From: an uncultured Acidobacteriota bacterium
GTDB taxonomy: Bacteria; Acidobacteriota; Thermoanaerobaculia; Gp7-AA8
Assembly (NCBI GenBank): GCA_946887105.1
Contig: CAMPKJ010000197.1
Location: 1 to 9,153, forward strand
Direction of reading: 5' to 3'
Length of the DNA: 9,153 nt
The position numbers and the translations under genes are program-made. Within the stretch, counting starts at the first letter, position 1; every line of letters begins with the position of its first letter. The notes under the pieces are model-generated. The model saw only the letters and a list, made by a program, of their open reading frames with translations. It had not been told where the DNA came from and searched no databases. This document shows positions 1-8,463 of this stretch, one piece after another.

Positions 1-378
1 GACGCGGTCAGCGTGAAGTATTCGAACCTCGTCGACGACTTCGTGAGCGCGACGGCAGACGTCGACGATCTCGACGATCCGTTCAAGGCGGACGATGTCG
101 TGGAGCTACGTCTGGGCGCCGAGTACCTGTTCTCGACGAGGATCCCTTTTGCGCTGCGCGCGGGTTATTGGCGCGATCCCGCGCATTCGGTGGTCTGGAA
201 CGGACCGCTCAACCACCCCAACTTCATCGCCGAAGCGCTGCTCTATCCGGAAGGCGAAGACCAGACCCACCTCTCGATCGGCGCCGGCGTCGCGTTCACG
301 CGCTTCCAGATCGACGCCGCGTACGACACGTCGGAGCACTACAAGGTCGGATCGATCTCGATGGTGACGCGCTTCTAG
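1..378 (+). CDS. Outer-membrane beta-barrel protein, C-terminal part (FadL/OmpP1-like?)
   Basis: This is the 3' end of a gene whose start lies before the window; the frame is open from base 1 and ends at TAG (376-378). About 125 residues are visible. They show alternating hydrophobic/polar strands (VELRLGAEYLF, FALRAGYW, LSIGAGVAF, FQIDAAYD) separated by charged turns, and the chain ends in MVTRF. A terminal Phe after an amphipathic strand is the usual BAM recognition signal of outer-membrane barrels. The arrangement LRLGAEY...ALRAGYWRDP is reminiscent of the C-terminus of FadL/OmpP1/TodX transporters, which take up hydrophobic and aromatic compounds; that would suit the catabolic operon nearby, but the family call is only moderate and another barrel is possible. 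A GTG at 13 is in frame but is probably internal. The stop codon lies in a CTAG that borders the palindromic element at 379-538. Confidence 0.6.
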   Translation, partial: DAVSVKYSNLVDDFVSATADVDDLDDPFKADDVVELRLGAEYLFSTRIPFALRAGYWRDPAHSVVWNGPLNHPNFIAEALLYPEGEDQTHLSIGAGVAFTRFQIDAAYDTSEHYKVGSISMVTRF

Positions 379-542
379 TGTGGTGAGTCGGAAGTCGGTC
401 GCGTTGATTTACGAGCGCCGACGGGCCGACTGTAAGGCGCCGCGACGCAGGCGATGCGGGACATCGCTGAGGAGCGGCAACGCCGCAGGCGGCCCGTCGC
501 CGCCGTAAAGCAATGCGACGGACTTTCGACTCACCACACTAG
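375..542. mobile_element. MITE-like near-palindromic element between CTAG duplications
   Basis: The whole gap between two convergent genes is one large palindrome. The left arm 375-428 and the right arm 490-542 (reverse-complemented) align over about 53 positions with five mismatches and one single-base gap; the outer 16 bases, beginning CTAGTGTGGTGAGTCG, are identical. The centre is a small hairpin, GCGATG (451-456) / CATCGC (462-467) around CGGGA, so the fold is symmetric about base 459. CTAG occurs at both edges (375-378 and 539-542) and could be a 4-bp target duplication, leaving a 160-bp body (379-538) with TGTGGTGAGTCG termini. There is no coding capacity. At the RNA level it should form a long hairpin and may act as a bidirectional terminator for the flanking genes, although it lacks a U-tract. 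Whether it is mobile or a static hairpin cannot be decided from one copy. Confidence 0.65.
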
Positions 543-1219
543 CGCAGATCCTCGAGCGCGACGTTCATCAACTCGAACCGCTCCCAGCCGCGGAAGTCGT
601 AATGCCACCATTCCGACGGGAGCGGCTCGAAACCGTGCTTCGTCATCACCTCGCGCAACAGCGCGCGATTCGCGAGCACGTCCGCGGGTAGATCCGTGAA
701 CGCGTGCGCCGCGCGTTCCGTGAAGTCGTCGTAGCCGGTCGGCATCGGCAGTTCGGCGCCGCTGCGGAGATCGATCAGCGTGAGATCGACCGCCGCGCCG
801 CGGTTGTGGCGCGAGCCCCTGGCCGGATCGGCCACGTAATCAGGGTTCCGGATCGGCTCCCACATCGCCTCGGTCACGCGGTAGGGGCGGTAGGCATCGA
901 ATACTTTGAGGCCGACGCCGCGCGGGGCGAGCTCGCGCTGGATGCCGGCCAGCGCACGTGCCGCCGGTGCGCGCAGATACGCCTTCGCCACCGGATAAAG
1001 CGTCTTCTTCATGAAGTTGTTCGGCGTCGCGTAGCGGACGTCGATCGGGATGCCGAGCGATTCGAGATCGACCAGACGCTTCTCCGGATCCGCGTTCGCG
1101 AGACGCTCGTACGTGGCGACGTCGGGAACGACGCGCAATCCGTAGCGATTCGGCGCGATTTGCGTCGCGCAGGCAGCGAACAGGAAGAGGATTGCGGTGA
1201 GGCGGCTGGCGCGTGTCAT
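539..1219 (-). CDS. ddpX: D-Ala-D-Ala dipeptidase, VanX/DdpX family (peptidase M15D), probable lipoprotein
   Basis: The 226-residue product hydrolyses D-alanyl-D-alanine; in Gram-negatives DdpX-type enzymes recycle peptidoglycan dipeptide. The zinc-peptidase motifs are intact: DAYRPYR (108-114, Arg111 corresponding to the transition-state Arg of VanX), SRHNRGAAVDLTL (136-148, with H138 and D145 as metal ligands), MPTGYDDF (159-166) and SEWWHYDF (202-209, catalytic E203 and third ligand H206). The N-terminus has a short basic start, a hydrophobic run (residues 7-16) and Cys17 in LFLFAAC, so a lipoprotein anchored in the periplasm is likely, though Phe at -3 is not the ideal lipobox residue. 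The ATG at 1217-1219 gives a full-length protein with its signal sequence. It is transcribed divergently from the catabolic operon with only 26 bp between start codons. It is unlikely to confer vancomycin resistance, since no vanH/vanA neighbours are seen. Its stop codon falls in the right-hand CTAG of the palindromic element. Confidence 0.9.
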   Translation of the reverse strand: MTRASRLTAILFLFAACATQIAPNRYGLRVVPDVATYERLANADPEKRLVDLESLGIPIDVRYATPNNFMKKTLYPVAKAYLRAPAARALAGIQRELAPRGVGLKVFDAYRPYRVTEAMWEPIRNPDYVADPARGSRHNRGAAVDLTLIDLRSGAELPMPTGYDDFTERAAHAFTDLPADVLANRALLREVMTKHGFEPLPSEWWHYDFRGWERFELMNVALEDLR

Positions 1220-1245
1220 GGCGCAAACGATAATGTACGGCCTCC
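1220..1245. promoter_or_regulatory. Candidate bidirectional promoter between ddpX and the catabolic operon
   Basis: Only 26 bp separate two divergent ATG codons. The AT-rich core TAATGTA (1231-1237) reads as a plausible -10 hexamer on both strands: TAATGT (1231-1236) on plus and TACATT (complement of 1232-1237) on minus, each matching TAnnnT. Initiation 6-8 bases downstream would leave leaders of only a few bases on each transcript. No Shine-Dalgarno sequence precedes either start, which fits near-leaderless mRNAs. The corresponding -35 regions would lie inside the opposite coding sequences, and I see no strong -35 match. This is inference from base composition and spacing. Confidence 0.35.
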
Positions 1246-2433
1246 ATGGAGCTCGACATCTTCTTCTCCATCTGCCAGACCGAAGTGCACGGCTACCTGC
1301 CGAGCGAGCGGGTGATGTTCGAGAATTTCTTCGAACAGATCGAGCTCGCCGACGCCCTCGGCTTCGGCACCGCCTGGGTGGCCGAGAGCCATCTCTCCAC
1401 GGAGATCCAGAAGATGAATCCCGGCGCCGTGATCCCGCACTTCACCGGCGAGATTGGCCTGAACACCGACATCCTCCAGCTCGCGCACCGCGTCTTCGCG
1501 CGCACCAAACGGATCAGCATCGGCTCGGCGATCATGAACATCCTCTGCAATGGCGGACCGATCGCCGCCGCCGAGCGCGTGAAGACGTTCCTGGCGCTGC
1601 ACGGCCTCGACGAAAACGAGCGCCGCCTGCTCACGGTCGGCTTCGCATCGGGACGCTTCCCGTTCATCAACATCCCGTACGGAATCGTGCCGCGCAACGC
1701 GGTCGAGAGCGCGACATGGCCGGTGGTGAAAAACAAGATCTTCGAAGAGGCGACGGAGATTTTCCTGCGCCTGCTGCGCGGCGAGATCCTGAGCTCGGAC
1801 AAAGTCACGCCGCGCTCGCTGAGACGCGGCGACTTCCGCAAAGAAGAAGACTGGCAACGCATCATCGACGCTCACGGCCAGCAGGTCGACGAGATCCCGC
1901 TCGAGCCACGCTGGCATTTCCCGAATCTGAAAATCGTGCCGCAGGAATCGCGTATGGATCTCTTGCGGCTGTCGATCGGCTCACACGACGCGGCCACGCA
2001 GATCTTCGCGAACACCTTCCTGCCGGTGGGCGTGTTCAATCTCTCGATCACGCCGGGCGACGAGATCGAGCAGACCAACGTCCGCATGCGCGAGCATTAC
2101 CACCCGGATGGCGGACCGTGGCAGCGGCGGCTCATGCCGCGCACGGTGCTGGTGTTCATCAACGACGATCCGGAGCAGGCGCGTGCAGAGGCGCGCGACG
2201 CGCTGTCGAACTACTGGCGCGCGCTCGAAGGCACGCTGGACGAGGCGAAAGTGCGCCGCGCCACGAACAACGCGCTGGTCGGCGATGCGCAGACGATCGC
2301 CGCGCAGATGCAGGAACGCTTCGATCCCGAGGACCGGCTGATGCTCTGGTTCGACTTCAATAATCATGACTCAAAACGTGTCATGAAAAACATGTCCGAT
2401 TTCATGAACAAGGTAGCGCCACGTTTTGCGTAA
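1246..2433 (+). CDS. LLM-class flavin-dependent monooxygenase (bacterial luciferase-like)
   Basis: A 395-residue TIM-barrel flavoprotein of the luciferase-like monooxygenase family, which uses reduced FMN or F420 to oxygenate or otherwise oxidise a substrate in the cytoplasm. Family landmarks visible: the N-terminal strand MELDIFFSI; the strand-loop LADALGFGTAWVAESHL (34-50), matching the typical aeaLGfdsvWvaEHH pattern; RISIGSAIMNI (89-99); LTVGFASGRFPF (129-140); and the late ALVGDAQTIAAQMQE (343-357), matching the usual lvGspetvaeql helix. Length is within the family range. It is the first gene of the operon, with its start codon 26 bp from the divergent dipeptidase start. It is not part of known 2-aminophenol pathways; an inferred role is preparing the ring-cleavage substrate, or opening an N-containing ring in the manner of RutA, but no substrate can be read from the sequence. 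The ATG was chosen because the family N-terminus begins there. Confidence 0.85.
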   Translation: MELDIFFSICQTEVHGYLPSERVMFENFFEQIELADALGFGTAWVAESHLSTEIQKMNPGAVIPHFTGEIGLNTDILQLAHRVFARTKRISIGSAIMNILCNGGPIAAAERVKTFLALHGLDENERRLLTVGFASGRFPFINIPYGIVPRNAVESATWPVVKNKIFEEATEIFLRLLRGEILSSDKVTPRSLRRGDFRKEEDWQRIIDAHGQQVDEIPLEPRWHFPNLKIVPQESRMDLLRLSIGSHDAATQIFANTFLPVGVFNLSITPGDEIEQTNVRMREHYHPDGGPWQRRLMPRTVLVFINDDPEQARAEARDALSNYWRALEGTLDEAKVRRATNNALVGDAQTIAAQMQERFDPEDRLMLWFDFNNHDSKRVMKNMSDFMNKVAPRFA

Positions 2434-3133
2434 GCTCTCGATCGCCGCCGTACTGCTCCTTCTTTTCGTGTACGGCACCTGGCACCTCAGCCGCGCGCGC
2501 ACGTTCCAGCTCTTCGGCGAGATCGTGCCGCGCGTCGAGACGGATCGCAAAGTGGTCGCGCTCACGTTCGACGACGGACCGCAGGCCAACACCGTCGACG
2601 AGATCCTCGGCACGCTGGCGAAGCATGACGTCAAGGCGACGTTCTTCGTCATCGGCGCGGAAATTCACGAGCATCCGCAGGCCGCGGCGAAGCTCGTCGC
2701 CGCTGGGCACGAGCTCGGCAACCATTCGTACTCCCACCGGCGGATGGTGCTGAAGTCGCCGTCGTTCATCGCCTCGGAGCTGGAGCGCACCGACGCGCTG
2801 ATCCGCGCGGCCGGACATCGCGGGCCGATTCACTTCCGCGCGCCATACTGCAAGAAGCTAGTTGGATTGCCGTGGTACCTCGCTCGGCACGGACGCACGC
2901 ACGTCACCTGGGACGTCGAGCCGGAGTCGACGCCGGAAATCGACGCCGACACGAATCGGCTGATCGCGAACGTCGTCGAGAACACGCGGCCGGGCTCGAT
3001 CATCCTGCTCCATCCGTGGTACGACGGGCGCGGGCGAACGCGCGCCGCCGTGCCGGTCATCATCGAGAATCTGAAACGCAAGGGCTACGCGTTCGTCACC
3101 GTCGACGAGTTGCTCCGCATGAGGCGCACATGA
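2426..3133 (+). CDS. CE4 polysaccharide deacetylase (NodB-like), membrane-anchored or exported
   Basis: A 235-residue NodB-homology-domain protein. All five CE4 motifs are present: TFDDGP (47-52; D49 catalytic base, D50 metal ligand), HSYSH (100-104; zinc ligands H100 and H104), RAPY (138-141), WDVEPES (162-168) and ILLHPW (193-198, H196 catalytic). Residues 4-18 form a hydrophobic segment after MRK, so it is a signal anchor or signal peptide, putting the catalytic domain outside the cytoplasmic membrane. Usual substrates are N-acetylglucosamine polymers, but the superfamily also contains small-molecule amide hydrolases such as the PuuE allantoinases. Its place inside a catabolic operon is odd. 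The start is TTG at 2426, overlapping the upstream stop by 8 bp; AAGG at 2410-2413 is a weak ribosome site, and no later start keeps the membrane segment. Cell-envelope function is the default; participation in the pathway is speculative. Confidence 0.85.
   Translation: MRKLSIAAVLLLLFVYGTWHLSRARTFQLFGEIVPRVETDRKVVALTFDDGPQANTVDEILGTLAKHDVKATFFVIGAEIHEHPQAAAKLVAAGHELGNHSYSHRRMVLKSPSFIASELERTDALIRAAGHRGPIHFRAPYCKKLVGLPWYLARHGRTHVTWDVEPESTPEIDADTNRLIANVVENTRPGSIILLHPWYDGRGRTRAAVPVIIENLKRKGYAFVTVDELLRMRRT
3121..3124 (+). promoter_or_regulatory. Shine-Dalgarno GAGG for the asparaginase-like gene
   Basis: GAGG sits 5 bases before the ATG at 3130. The ATG overlaps the upstream TGA (ATGA). This sets the start of the asparaginase-like protein at 3130 and argues against the much longer in-frame extension back to 2872, which would run through the deacetylase gene. 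Confidence 0.6.
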
Positions 3134-4213
3134 CCACCATCACCAGTGACGAGGCGGTACAGACCTTCGACGAAAGCGCGGCGCCGAACTTCGCCCGCCC
3201 AATGCCGAACTGGCAACCGCTGGTCGAGTACCGCCGCAACGGCGTGGCCGAGAACACCATTCACGGCGCCGTGTCGTGGGTCTCGGGCCGCAACGTCATC
3301 TATTCGTTCGGCGGCAACGTCGAGGTCTACGGCCGCTCGATGGTCAAGCCGATCATGATGAAGGTATTCCGCAAGGAGTTCGCGCGCGCGCTGACGAGCG
3401 AGCAGCAGGCCATCTCCTGCGCATCACACAACGGCGATACCGAACACGTGGCCGTGGCGCGGTCGATCCTGCGCGAAGCGGAGTGGGGCCTGATGCAGAC
3501 GCCGCACGACGTGCCGCTGGTGCAGTTCGGGCGGCAGGTGCGCCGCCCCCGCCGCTGGTATCACTGCTGCTCCGGCGAGCACGCCGCCATCCTGCACGGC
3601 TGCCGCCTCAAGGGCTGGCGCCGCGTCGGCTACGTCTGGCCGCATCACCCATTCTTTCAGGAGTACCTCGACTACATCCGTGGCGTGCTCGGCCCCGAGT
3701 GGAAGACCGGCACCATCGCGAAGGACGGCTGTGGACTGCCAACGGTCTCGATGACGGTGACCGACCTGGCGCGCCTGTTCGCGAATCTGGTCACCGAGAA
3801 AGACAGCGACTGGATCTGGAGCGCGATGGCCTCGCATCCCGATCTGATCGGTGGCTTCAACCGCCTCGACTCGACCGTGCTCAAAGCGTGCGGCGGACGC
3901 GTGCTGGCGAAGGAAGGCGCGGACGGGCTGCTCGGTCTCTCCATCGAGCATCCCGAGTTCCCGGAAGGTCTCGGCGTGGTGGTGAAGATCGCCCACGGCT
4001 GGAACCCGCAAGCCACCTGGTACATCGCCCGCTACATCCTCGGCGTGCTCGGATTCGAGTTCCGCAATCCCTACAAACTGCGCCGGCAGAAGGCGTTCAT
4101 CGTGCCGGAGGTGATTCCGCCGGGCCTCAGAGAACGCATGGCGGCGATCGTGCCGTGGGACTCGTGGGATCCGGACATCGATCGATGGGAGTTCGACGCG
4201 GAGGAGTTCGTCG

Positions 4214-4227
<14 letters not shown>
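3130..4227 (+). CDS. Asparaginase-II family amidohydrolase (Rhizobium etli AnsA-like), altered zinc site
   Basis: A 365-residue cytoplasmic protein of the L-asparaginase II family (Pfam PF06089), unrelated to E. coli AnsA/AnsB; the family hydrolyses asparagine to aspartate and ammonia using two Ser-Lys tandems. Recognisable: RSMVKPI (69-75, Ser70-x-x-Lys73 tandem), SCASHNGD (96-103, Ser99), CCSGEHAAIL (146-155), KDGCGLPT (198-205, Cys201), KEGADGLLGL (261-270, Lys261). In R. etli ReAV the CSGKH motif supplies a zinc-ligand Cys and Lys; here the Lys is Glu150, while Cys147 and Cys201 remain. The N-terminal 20 residues and a C-terminal Trp/Asp-rich tail (WDSWDPDIDRWEFD, 343-356) are extra. Start overlaps the upstream stop by 4 bp, and the following ALDH overlaps by 14 bp, so it is translationally coupled. 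Given the neighbours and the changed motif, an amide intermediate of the pathway is as plausible a substrate as asparagine. Confidence 0.8.
4201..4206 (+). promoter_or_regulatory. Shine-Dalgarno GAGGAG supporting a TTG start
   Basis: GAGGAG lies 7 bases before TTG (4214-4216), inside the end of the asparaginase-like gene. It makes the TTG the best start for the aldehyde dehydrogenase, giving the normal family N-terminus MRLANFIDGAF. Confidence 0.6.
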
Positions 4228-6579
<2,352 letters not shown>

Positions 6580-6582
<3 letters not shown>

Positions 6583-6918
6583 CGTAGCGGGGACGATATT
6601 CGCGATCGGGCGTTTCGGTTTGCGTGTGACATCGTCGCGCTGAACGATGATCTTCGCGGAGCTCGCGACCTCACGCGGCAATTGCTTCGGGCCGGCACGT
6701 CCATCGGCGCCAATTTAGAGGAAGCGGACGCCGCACAGAGCAAACCGGATTTCATTTCAAAGTGCACCATCGCGCTGAAAGAAGCGCGCGAATCGCACTA
6801 TTGGCTTCGTCTCTTGCGCGCGTCCGGCAAGATGCCTGATGGAGATCGTCTCCTGAGCGACGCAAACGAACTGGTGGCCATCCTCACCGCCATCGTAAGA
6901 AAGGCCTCTGCACAATGA
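6580..6918 (+). CDS. Four-helix-bundle protein, 23S rRNA intervening-sequence (S23/IVP) family
   Basis: A 112-residue all-helical protein of the S23/IVP family. The family signature is clear: QLLRAGTSIGANLEEA (34-49) followed by the helix ISKCTIALKEARESHYWLRLL (59-79), then a short loop and a final helix (LSDANELVAILTAIVRKA, 92-109). Relatives are encoded inside 23S rRNA intervening sequences, and the fold is shared with Avd, the accessory protein of diversity-generating retroelements, where it binds RNA/reverse transcriptase. The function of stand-alone copies is not established. The only start available in frame is TTG at 6580, the last triplet of the left repeat; the codon TGA at 6574 closes the frame upstream. 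The stop at 6916-6918 is one base before the right repeat. No strong ribosome site is visible. No reverse transcriptase or rRNA lies in the window, so neither known partner explains it here. Confidence 0.85.
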
Positions 6919-6919
6919 A

Positions 6920-6954
6920 CAATTCTCAATTCCCAATTCTCAATTCTCAATTCG
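6920..6954 (-). repeat. Right 35-bp inverted repeat
   Basis: Exact reverse complement of 6548-6582 over all 35 positions. Read on the plus strand it contains no stop codon in any frame, unlike the left copy, so entering the cassette from either flank meets TGA triplets while leaving it does not. It ends directly at the ribosome-binding site of the next gene. Confidence 0.9.
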
Positions 6955-6957
6955 AGG
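6954..6957 (+). promoter_or_regulatory. Shine-Dalgarno GAGG abutting the cassette end
   Basis: GAGG begins at the last base of the right repeat and lies 7 bases before ATG at 6965 (4 bases before the alternative GTG at 6962). The spacing favours ATG 6965. The downstream gene thus has almost no native leader left; its translation depends on a site formed at the cassette junction. Confidence 0.6.
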
Positions 6958-6964
6958 CCCTGTG

Positions 6965-8323
6965 ATGATCCTGAAGGCCTACATCGTCCCCGGCCAACCG
7001 CACCCGTTACTGGCTCCGGAAAAGAACGCCGGCTGGGCAAGCCTGCGTAAAAGCTATGACGCCGTCGGCAAAGAGATCGAGAAATCGGGTGCGGAGCTCC
7101 TGCTCGTCTACTCCACGCAGTGGTTCTCGGTCATCGGGCATCTCTTTCAGGTCGATCCGAAGCCGAAGTGGACGCTCGTCGATCCGAACTGGTACGAGTT
7201 CGGGGAGATCCCGTACGAGTTCCGGATCGATCCGGAGTTCGGGAAGCTCTATTGCGGGATCGTGAAGAAGCAGGGCATGCAGGCGGCCACCGTGGCGTAT
7301 CACGGGTTTCCGATCGACACCGGCACGGTGGTCGCGCTGAAGCTGCTCGATCCGAACAATGCCATCCCGGCGTCGGTCGTCTCGTGCAACATCTACGCGG
7401 AGCGGGAGGAGACGCGCGCGCTCGGGTTCGCGGGCCGCGCGGCCATCGACGCGTATGGGAAGAAGACCATCGTCGTCTGCGTGACGAATTTCTCCAATCG
7501 CTATGAAGTGGCCGAAATCGATCCGGCGCACGACCGCATCTCGTCGCAGAAAGACGACGAGTGGAATCGCAAGCTGCTGGAGATGCTCGGAGAGGGGCGC
7601 CTGGAAGACGTGGCCCAGGTGGCGCGCGACTTCGCCCGCGAGGCCAATGCCGACATGGGCTTCAAGGCCATCTGGTGGCTCGGCGCGGTGATGGGGGAGC
7701 ACAACAAGTACGACGGCAAGGTGTGGGACTACCAGCCGGTGTGGGGCACCGGCAACGCCATCGTCGAGCTGACGCCGAACGAACGGAAGCAGATCGACTG
7801 GGAAAAGGAATTCGACGAAGGACCGATGCCCGATCTCTCCGCGATGGGCGGCACCGGCCTCGAAACGCACAACGTGCTCGCCGAAGCGCCGAACGTTCAT
7901 CGCGCCAGCGAGATGAGCTCGCAGGAGGAGACGGTCATCCGCACCGACCGCGCCCCGAAACCGGTCGGTCCCTATCCACACGCGCGCCGTGTCGGCGACT
8001 TCCTCTTCCTCTCCGGCATCGGTCCGCGAAAGCCGGGCACGGGCGAGATCCCGGGCATCCGCGCGGATGGCTCCCACGACATCGAAGTGCAGACCCGCGC
8101 GTGCATCGAGAACGTGAAGGCCATTCTCGAAGACGCGGGCAGCTCGCTCGAGAAAGTGATCGACGTCGCGGTTTACCTGACGGACATGGAAGGCGACTTC
8201 GCGAAATTCAACGAGGTGTACGCGGAATACTTCGGTACGATCCAGCCGACGCGCACGACCGTCGGCGTCGACTCCCTGCCGACGCCGATCTCAGTCGAGC
8301 TGAAGGTCATCGCCGCGGCGTAG
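6965..8323 (+). CDS. amnA-amnD: Fusion: 2-aminophenol 1,6-dioxygenase alpha-type subunit + RidA-family 2-aminomuconate deaminase
   Basis: A 452-residue two-domain protein. Residues 1 to about 285 are a LigB-superfamily domain like AmnA, the non-catalytic partner of AmnB. It keeps PGQPHP near the N-terminus, but STQW replaces the SPHW that carries the second iron ligand, TNFSNRY replaces the catalytic-His motif, and the Glu ligand position is Ala or Asp. After a Gly/Met-rich linker, residues about 320-452 form a RidA/YjgF domain: KPVGPYPHARRVGDFLFLSG, QTRACIENVKAILEDAG and PTRTTVGVDSLPTPISVEL, with the family's carboxylate-binding Arg (R430) and Glu (E445). In amn operons the matching enzyme, AmnD, deaminates 2-aminomuconate to 4-oxalocrotonate. 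Here the two are one reading frame, unbroken by stop or frameshift. An in-frame ATG at 7913 marks where a separate deaminase might once have started. ATG 6965 is preferred over GTG 6962 because of spacing to GAGG. Confidence 0.88.
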   Translation: MILKAYIVPGQPHPLLAPEKNAGWASLRKSYDAVGKEIEKSGAELLLVYSTQWFSVIGHLFQVDPKPKWTLVDPNWYEFGEIPYEFRIDPEFGKLYCGIVKKQGMQAATVAYHGFPIDTGTVVALKLLDPNNAIPASVVSCNIYAEREETRALGFAGRAAIDAYGKKTIVVCVTNFSNRYEVAEIDPAHDRISSQKDDEWNRKLLEMLGEGRLEDVAQVARDFAREANADMGFKAIWWLGAVMGEHNKYDGKVWDYQPVWGTGNAIVELTPNERKQIDWEKEFDEGPMPDLSAMGGTGLETHNVLAEAPNVHRASEMSSQEETVIRTDRAPKPVGPYPHARRVGDFLFLSGIGPRKPGTGEIPGIRADGSHDIEVQTRACIENVKAILEDAGSSLEKVIDVAVYLTDMEGDFAKFNEVYAEYFGTIQPTRTTVGVDSLPTPISVELKVIAAA

Positions 8324-8463
8324 CTGTCAACCACGAGGCACGCGCTCGGCGCCGCACGCTGTCGTCATCCCGAGCGTGAGTCGAGGGACCTGGGGGGTGG
8401 CGGCACGAGGCACGCGCTCAGTGCCGCACGCCGCCCGGGTCCCTCGACTACGCTCGGGATGAC
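8324..8463. repeat. REP-like repeat cluster in a convergent intergenic region
   Basis: Two repeat types interlock. (1) A 28-bp direct repeat beginning CACGAGGCACGCGCTC occurs at 8332-8359 and 8404-8431 with two mismatches. (2) An inverted pair with core GTCATCCCGAGCG and AGTCGAGGGACC occurs at 8364-8390 and, reversed, at 8438-8463, identical except for one base missing in the right arm. The order is direct-left-arm-direct-right-arm, so the unit looks like a duplicated or hairpin REP-type element. The inverted core resembles a dispersed repeat common in GC-rich environmental bacterial genomes. The stem would be 26 bp around a 47-base loop, so it could end transcription of both converging genes. 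The right arm contains the stop codon of the glycosyltransferase. Confidence 0.8.

Noticed and set aside
379..538. Small coding gene or tRNA in the intergenic region
   Set aside because: Reading frames here are short and Arg-rich by-products of a GC palindrome, and the fold is a single long hairpin, not a cloverleaf.
539..1219. Vancomycin-resistance vanX
   Set aside because: No vanH, vanA or VanRS-type neighbours; the Gram-negative context and probable lipoprotein signal fit a DdpX-type recycling enzyme.
2872..3129. Long in-frame upstream extension of the asparaginase-like gene
   Set aside because: It runs through the deacetylase gene in another frame, has Arg-rich shadow composition, and a good GAGG plus ATG exists at 3130.
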